Part shown: positions 60,601-64,000 of the stretch, piece by piece
Layout: the number at the start of each line of letters is the position of its first letter
Numbering within the stretch: position 1 is the first letter of the stretch
Origin: Monocercomonoides exilis
Taxonomy: Eukaryota; Preaxostyla; Oxymonadida; Polymastigidae
DNA length: 64,000 nt
Direction of reading: 5' to 3'
NCBI GenBank assembly: GCA_001643675.2
Contig: LSRY02000042.1
Coordinates: 5,001-69,000 of the forward strand
The notes under the pieces: model-generated
What the model saw: only the letters and a program-made list of their open reading frames with translations
The model's database searches: none
What the model was told of the DNA's origin: nothing
Position numbers and translations under genes: made by a program

Positions 60601-60927
60601 TTGATGCACTTCACAGTCTATTTCCACTTCAGTATTTCCACTTCCATCACTTTTCCATCCTTCAAGTGTAATTCTTGTCTTTTTTCTTGCTGTAAAGACT
60701 TCCGCAGGAAATGGATTTTCATCTTCAACAACTTTCATGTAGCATTCTGTTTCATCACTCAGGAGTATGTATGCTAAAAACAAACTTTGTTTTTCCTGGC
60801 CAATATCCAATCCGCTGTTGGAATTGTCCCCGCTTTGCTTGACAAACACTGTTGTAATTGGCTGTGATGGCTCGTCTAGCGAGTAAATCGATTTTACAAT
60901 TTGGAAAAGAATTAATCCCCAAAACAT
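57628..60927 (-). CDS. Type I membrane beta-helix surface protein, long acidic tail
   Basis: ATG at 60925-60927 to TGA 57628-57630, 1,099 residues, no in-frame TAR. Signal peptide MFWGLILFQIVKSIYS. Two beta-helix halves start with VFVKQSGDNSNSG and ILFIKNKGTGDG and carry blocks shared with the gene at 25691 (GVNSNGKGN, SISNCRFVRIGAQS, AGWIVGAKD). Next come an acidic juxtamembrane stretch with an Asp-Lys tandem repeat (hexanucleotide repeat at 58,519-58,590), the transmembrane helix WYIVVIVVLACMIVVVVVVF, and a cytoplasmic tail of about 250 residues rich in Glu and Lys with Ser runs. The paralogue at 25691 has only a short tail, so the two share an ectodomain but differ inside the cell. No enzymatic motif; probably adhesion or surface coat. 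Confidence 0.85.
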   Translation of the reverse strand: MFWGLILFQIVKSIYSLDEPSQPITTVFVKQSGDNSNSGLDIGQEKQSLFLAYILLSDETECYMKVVEDENPFPAEVFTARKKTRITLEGWKSDGSGNTEVEIDCEVHQSSDLFNCNCPVEFKYLAFHVPITLDNEASQSGFSLALINAQRTSLTISNCKFIRPADGSVVDCRLVYQYQGSLTMDSVECADEENTFSTKRELFITYECEIVILSNLALKKIDLIADSNGVKHAEAVVDMNVDMEGIKGDVKLNGSTFSEINGFRMALAFKTGNEESTFTVGDGGVTTFSSFHTDFEYSSALYLRMKAITSASQIKWPENGKNLIFDKCTVGEGQSKRDTGLLLCMANDLLFEDLAAEMKKSFAANYNRRDNLWNVAACIDETDKFFDFVYLYLDQSVILFIKNKGTGDGLTSNSPLSSLKGAFSKLNGIPSPEGYYMEIVKDDNPFSAEEMTISNEKGITIEGVNSNGKGNAEVAIDCDVRASSALFTCEKEVEFKYLAFNFQISSSKWTTLIFGNERSASFSISNCRFVRIGAQSSTGGGIGTCVDGDSSVAGNLVKVISGKVTLNNVSCADDSICVSFSISPFYFEGVNEISLNGVEVSNVNVQNGAAIAIKDGESSPSTVSIEGLSMKEVNSENGDVAGLEISLSSEESTVAIGRNDKCSFKSCSASNGKVGAIYIEMPKAASNIQLPAANNLEIDSSNTAGSQTSSLFIIAPDFDEFCKREDAFEFANDYGNSTAGWIVGAKDEESEPEDAYEKYLKRKEEEEKPKEEEKDEPKEEDKDKDKDKDKDKDKDKDKDKDKENPKEEKETEGKGEKAFPWYIVVIVVLACMIVVVVVVFSVLLFAEKKKSSKKRWVNVEEEKEEEEGRGKEEEGEDGLYEGKKGRGIGRGRKGERELKLELQLEEEKEEEEEYRTTNNPVIIKSNSNGNTTTIQHLNDTTHENNKSDRHFQKDERKEGIRSEFIEETLSQALSLPSYPSSYSSSSSFSSSSSSILNKEELQANKMNVNLKEFVTETNTFSLQSNKQNEETRMKDEEINEDENEEEEEEEEREKEKKKGKKRKKAKKSTHLKENDELENEKDEEEEKEEEEKEEEIKEE

Positions 60928-61246
60928 TCTTAAAAATACACTTTTTTCAAATTTTCAATTTTGATCAATCATTGTATAAAATGAAAATTGATTACAAAAA
61001 TATAAATAAATCAAAAAACGAAAGCAAATGGAAAAAATTATGATTGTTCAATGAAATAATAAGCACTTTATTTTAAATCCGAAAATGACTAATTTTAAGA
61101 AAAGAAAACTGAAAAAAATCTATTTTTTGAAAAAAAATCTAACAAAAGAGTTAACAAGAACATGTAACAGCTCTTCATCTTGTTGGATTCCTCATTGTTC
61201 AGATAATAAGAATACACATATTTCAGATCAGTTTTTCTTCGAATTC

Positions 61247-61561
61247 TCATTCTTCTCTTTCTCTTTCTTTTCCTTCTTTTAATTCTTCTTCTTCTTTCTC
61301 TTCTTCTTCATCATCATCATCTTCTTCTTCTTCTTCTTATTCTTATTCTTATTCTTATTCTTCATATTCGACAGTTATATGAAGAGGATATATTTTATCT
61401 AATAAACATCTGAAAGCCTGTTTCCAAAAGTCTGTTTTGATAAACTTCTTCTCTCTCATCTTTCTTCCAATCAAAAGCAACAGCACATCACATGGAACAA
61501 GAAAGATACCAGTGATTAGCCCAATAATTGACAAGAAGCACAATTGCTAACAATTAATCAT
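61247..61561 (-). CDS. Small membrane protein with (Glu-Gln)n tail from GAATAA repeats
   Basis: ATG at 61559-61561; TAG at codon 5 is Gln. It continues LCFLSIIGLITGIFLVPCDV and LLLLIGRKMREKKF (one long or two short membrane segments), then DFWKQAFRCLLDKIYPLHIT. Through four GAA-TAA repeats, read Glu-Gln, it goes on to an acidic tail ending at TGA 61247-61249; 104 residues. With TAA as stop it would end before the tail. It lies upstream of the surface-protein gene on the same strand. Function unknown. Confidence 0.5.
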
Positions 61562-61740
61562 TCTTCTCTTCTTCAATTGTATATCCAGTTTTGTCAAGAA
61601 AATCTCTCAAACATTCAATTAAAATGAATAACATTTTAATTGTCAAGAAAACTTCCATTCAATTTCTTCTCTTCTTGTTGAGAGATGCCACTTAATGGGT
61701 CATGTCACTTGAAGTGATAAAAAGGCATGATGATATGTAC

Positions 61741-62454
61741 TGAACCACTCAACAACCTTCAGCTTCTGGAATTGCGCTTTCTACTGACCAAGCAGTGCTT
61801 GGGAGTGGGCCAACAATATCCTCAAGCAATACGAGTTCACCATCCTCCACCTTTCCTTCAATTTTTTCGCAACCTTCATTGACCACTGAACAAAGCCAGG
61901 AAAGAAGACAGACCTCTGAAACTGAGATAGAAAGCGATGGACAAGAAATTGTAACGTCGGATGTTATTTTTTCATCAGTTTTTAACGCTGAACCAACAAT
62001 TTCACTTTTCGATGTGAAATTGTTAAGATCCGATATCGACGAAATATCAACATTTTATAATAAGCTCGATTTCAACCCTGTTGTAGGTCACAGTCCTCCA
62101 ACAGCTGTGAGAACGGAATATTGGTATAGAGATGCATTAGAAAAAGCAGGGGAACAAGTTGAGAGATATCTATTCCCTGCTTTCAAAGCTATTTTGTTAT
62201 CAATTCAAAATATCAAGAAGAAGGCCGAGACTGCTGAAGAAGTTGCAAAAGACGCCTTGATGCTTATTACACAGGCAATGCAGGAAGCTAGAAAGATGCG
62301 AATTCAAGGAAGATATGGATTTACAGCAGCAAGAAAGATGGAAGCTGAGGCGACTGGTGGATTGCTTACGAAGAGGCAACAAGATATATTGGAGGAGACA
62401 ATACTGGAATTGAAACAGACTCAAAGAGCTGCAATTGACAGTAAATTGACATGA
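61741..62454 (+). CDS. Gag-like ORF1 of a DIRS/Ngaro-like retroelement
   Basis: The frame opens after a TGA near 61,741 and ends at TGA 62452-62454; no early ATG, so the start is unresolved. The N-terminus is Ser/Thr-rich, and the second half is helical (FPAFKAILLSIQNIKKKAET; ALMLITQAMQEARKMRIQGR), as in ORF1 proteins of YR-type retroelements. Its position directly before the reverse transcriptase supports this. The identification rests mainly on context. Confidence 0.55.
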
Positions 62455-62642
62455 AAAACAGATGATTATCATAGAGAAACACATCGAGCGGTGCAGTCAA
62501 GAAGTTTCAGCGGAAGGCAGTTTTTTCGGAGGTGGCCCCGGACGCCAGGAAGTCAGTATCGCTTCAGAAGCTCCCAGAGAAGAGCAGGGGAGACTTGGAA
62601 GAAGGGTGCTTCAAGACGTTCCGGGGGAGACAGGAAATATTA

Positions 62643-64000
62643 ATGGAGACCCAAGAGAGGATTGGAGGCAGGACAGCTCAGTTTTTGGAGGAATGGGACA
62701 AAATCTAAGGAGGAAGCCTTATAAGACTGGGCGCACACGCTTCATGGATAAACAGAAAAGCAAAGGAAGCACTGAGGAAGAAATCTTGGGAGGATGGAGC
62801 TACGCGCATGAGCATGGAACAGCGATTGGCTTTCAGAAACGTGTTGAAAGAACAACTGGAGACAAACATTGTCAGCGCAATACCTCCAGAACAGGTCAGC
62901 TTTCGGAACAATGTCTTTCTCATCAGGAAGAAGTCAGGCGCCTGGCGCCAAATCCTGGATTACCGTCATGTGAATGCTGCAATGAAAAAGTCGCATTTCA
63001 AATCCGTAAACGAACAGATGGAAGAACATTTGATAGAAAAGAGAGACTTTGCGATAACATTGGATCTTTCCCAGGCGTATTTCTTATTACAAGTATCCGA
63101 CTTCCTGAAGCCGTTTCTTTGTTTTTGGTTCGAAGAACAAGACTATGTTTTCGAAGCCATGCCCTTCGGCTTTACAGATGCCCCTCGGTTTTTCACAAAG
63201 ATAATGAGGAAAGTGACAGCAGCGATAAAGGAAAAATGGAAAGTCAGAGTGGTTTCTTTCTTGGACGATCTTATTCTGTTGCACTAAGACAACAGCTTAC
63301 TGAAGAAAAATTCAGAAGAAGTAATTCTGTTTTTAAAAAGACTAGGATTACTCATCAACATAGAGAAATGTCAGCTGGAACCAACACAGAAGTTTGTGTT
63401 CTTGGGGTTCCTTTGGAACACAGAAGACTTTTCAGTTCAATTGAGCGAGGAAAGGCGTTCTTCTCTCAAAGCGATGTTGAGTCAATGGAAAGTGAAGGCA
63501 ATAAGAGCCAAAACAGTTCGAATAAAGGATTTTGCCTCAGCAATTGGAAAGCTCAGCGCAGTAAGATTCGTATACCAGGATGCGTCACTTCACCTTACAG
63601 CTCATCATCGTCTCCTGCAGAGGAACGTGAAGACATACGGATGGAGCTGTGTGATGAGGATGAATGCTTCAGTGTTGAGGGAGATTCAGGAGTGGCAATG
63701 GATATTGAGCCGGAATCGACAGAGAATATTACAACCAGTGTTTATTCCCCAGGCTGTGTTAACGACAGATGCTGCGGAAACAGCATGGGGTGCAACATTC
63801 AGAGTGAACAACAACATTATGGATTGGCACGCCAAGTTCCCCAACTATGTCCGAAGCCAATCATCCAACTTCAGAGAACAACTAGCTGTTTTGCAAGCGC
63901 TTCGCCATTTTTCTCGAACAATTCAAAAAAACAAAATAACTCGTCTATTGATTCGTTCGGACAACAGCTCAGTTATCTACAACGTGAATCGTTGGAACGC
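62643..64000 (+). CDS. Reverse transcriptase/RNase H of DIRS/Ngaro-like retroelement (runs off window)
   Basis: Open from ATG 62643 (frame open from about 62,465) to the window end, with TAA at about 62,707 and 63285-63287 read as Gln. RT motifs in order: LDYRHVN, AITLDLSQAYFLLQV, FEAMPFGFTDAPRFFTKIM, VVSFLDDLILLHQ (the Gln is the TAA), FLGFLW. RNase H: LTTDAAETAWGATF, NFREQLAVLQALRHF, LIRSDNSSVIYNVNRW, so catalytic Asp, Glu and Asp are present. The order RT-RH and the LDDxxLLHQ form fit DIRS/Ngaro elements; a tyrosine recombinase would be expected beyond 64,000. The reading frame is undamaged, so the copy may be recent. Confidence 0.85.

Noticed and set aside
1-64000. CRISPR arrays, bacterial operons, ribosome binding sites
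   Set aside because: No spaced direct repeats of CRISPR type; introns and the gene style are eukaryotic.
1-64000. tRNA or rRNA genes
   Set aside because: No cloverleaf or rRNA-like stretch noticed by eye; a tRNAscan-SE/Infernal run would be needed to exclude them.

Overview
The window is AT-rich eukaryotic DNA with short GT-AG introns (about 56-74 bp), long low-complexity Ser/Glu/Lys tracts, large secreted beta-helix-like surface proteins and many transposons. TAA and TAG read as glutamine and TGA is the stop: many neighbouring open stretches lie in one frame and are separated only by TAA or TAG, while most gene ends are TGA. That code, the introns, CG...PC-type surface repeats and TTAGGG-type interstitial repeats fit an oxymonad (Preaxostyla) such as Streblomastix best. 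Ciliates and hexamitids share the code but fit the rest less well. The organism is an inference from these traits, not from a marker gene.

Layout. 1-3,050: minus-strand Ser-rich gene and a decayed coiled-coil/surface relic. 3,956-8,031: multi-unit surface protein read through TAG/TAA, truncated at its 5' end. 8,032-12,257: gene-poor, with an interstitial telomeric repeat and a perfect hairpin. 12,258-16,377: a ubiquitin-specific protease fused to a DDE-type transposase-like domain, with a small two-exon gene upstream. 16,400-23,000: Ser-rich ORFs, a dispersed repeat and a helical-repeat-like gene with a paralogue at 53-54.5 kb. 23.9-25.4 kb: two intact 450-bp Tc1/pogo-like MITEs. 25.7-28.2 kb: type I surface protein with a paralogue at 57.6-60.9 kb. 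28.6-29.7 kb: inverted second copy of the dispersed repeat. 31.2-40.6 kb: minus-strand unrecognised reading frames and a very long coiled-coil protein.

40.8-52.2 kb is a transposon cluster. A hAT transposase gene is split by a MITE, and that MITE is split by a 2.85-kb element with about 158-bp terminal inverted repeats and an 8-bp target duplication that carries surface-protein gene fragments. Beside it, a 17-bp terminal inverted repeat pair with 9-bp duplications bounds 5.9 kb of gene relics. The window ends in a reverse transcriptase/RNase H reading frame of a DIRS/Ngaro-like retroelement, open to the edge once TAA is read as Gln.

Most annotated genes do not form a pathway. The coherent theme is a surface-protein repertoire (beta-helix proteins) whose pieces are being moved by non-autonomous transposons. 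Several genes carry single-base frameshifts at short homopolymers; these may be real decay or sequencing undercalls.
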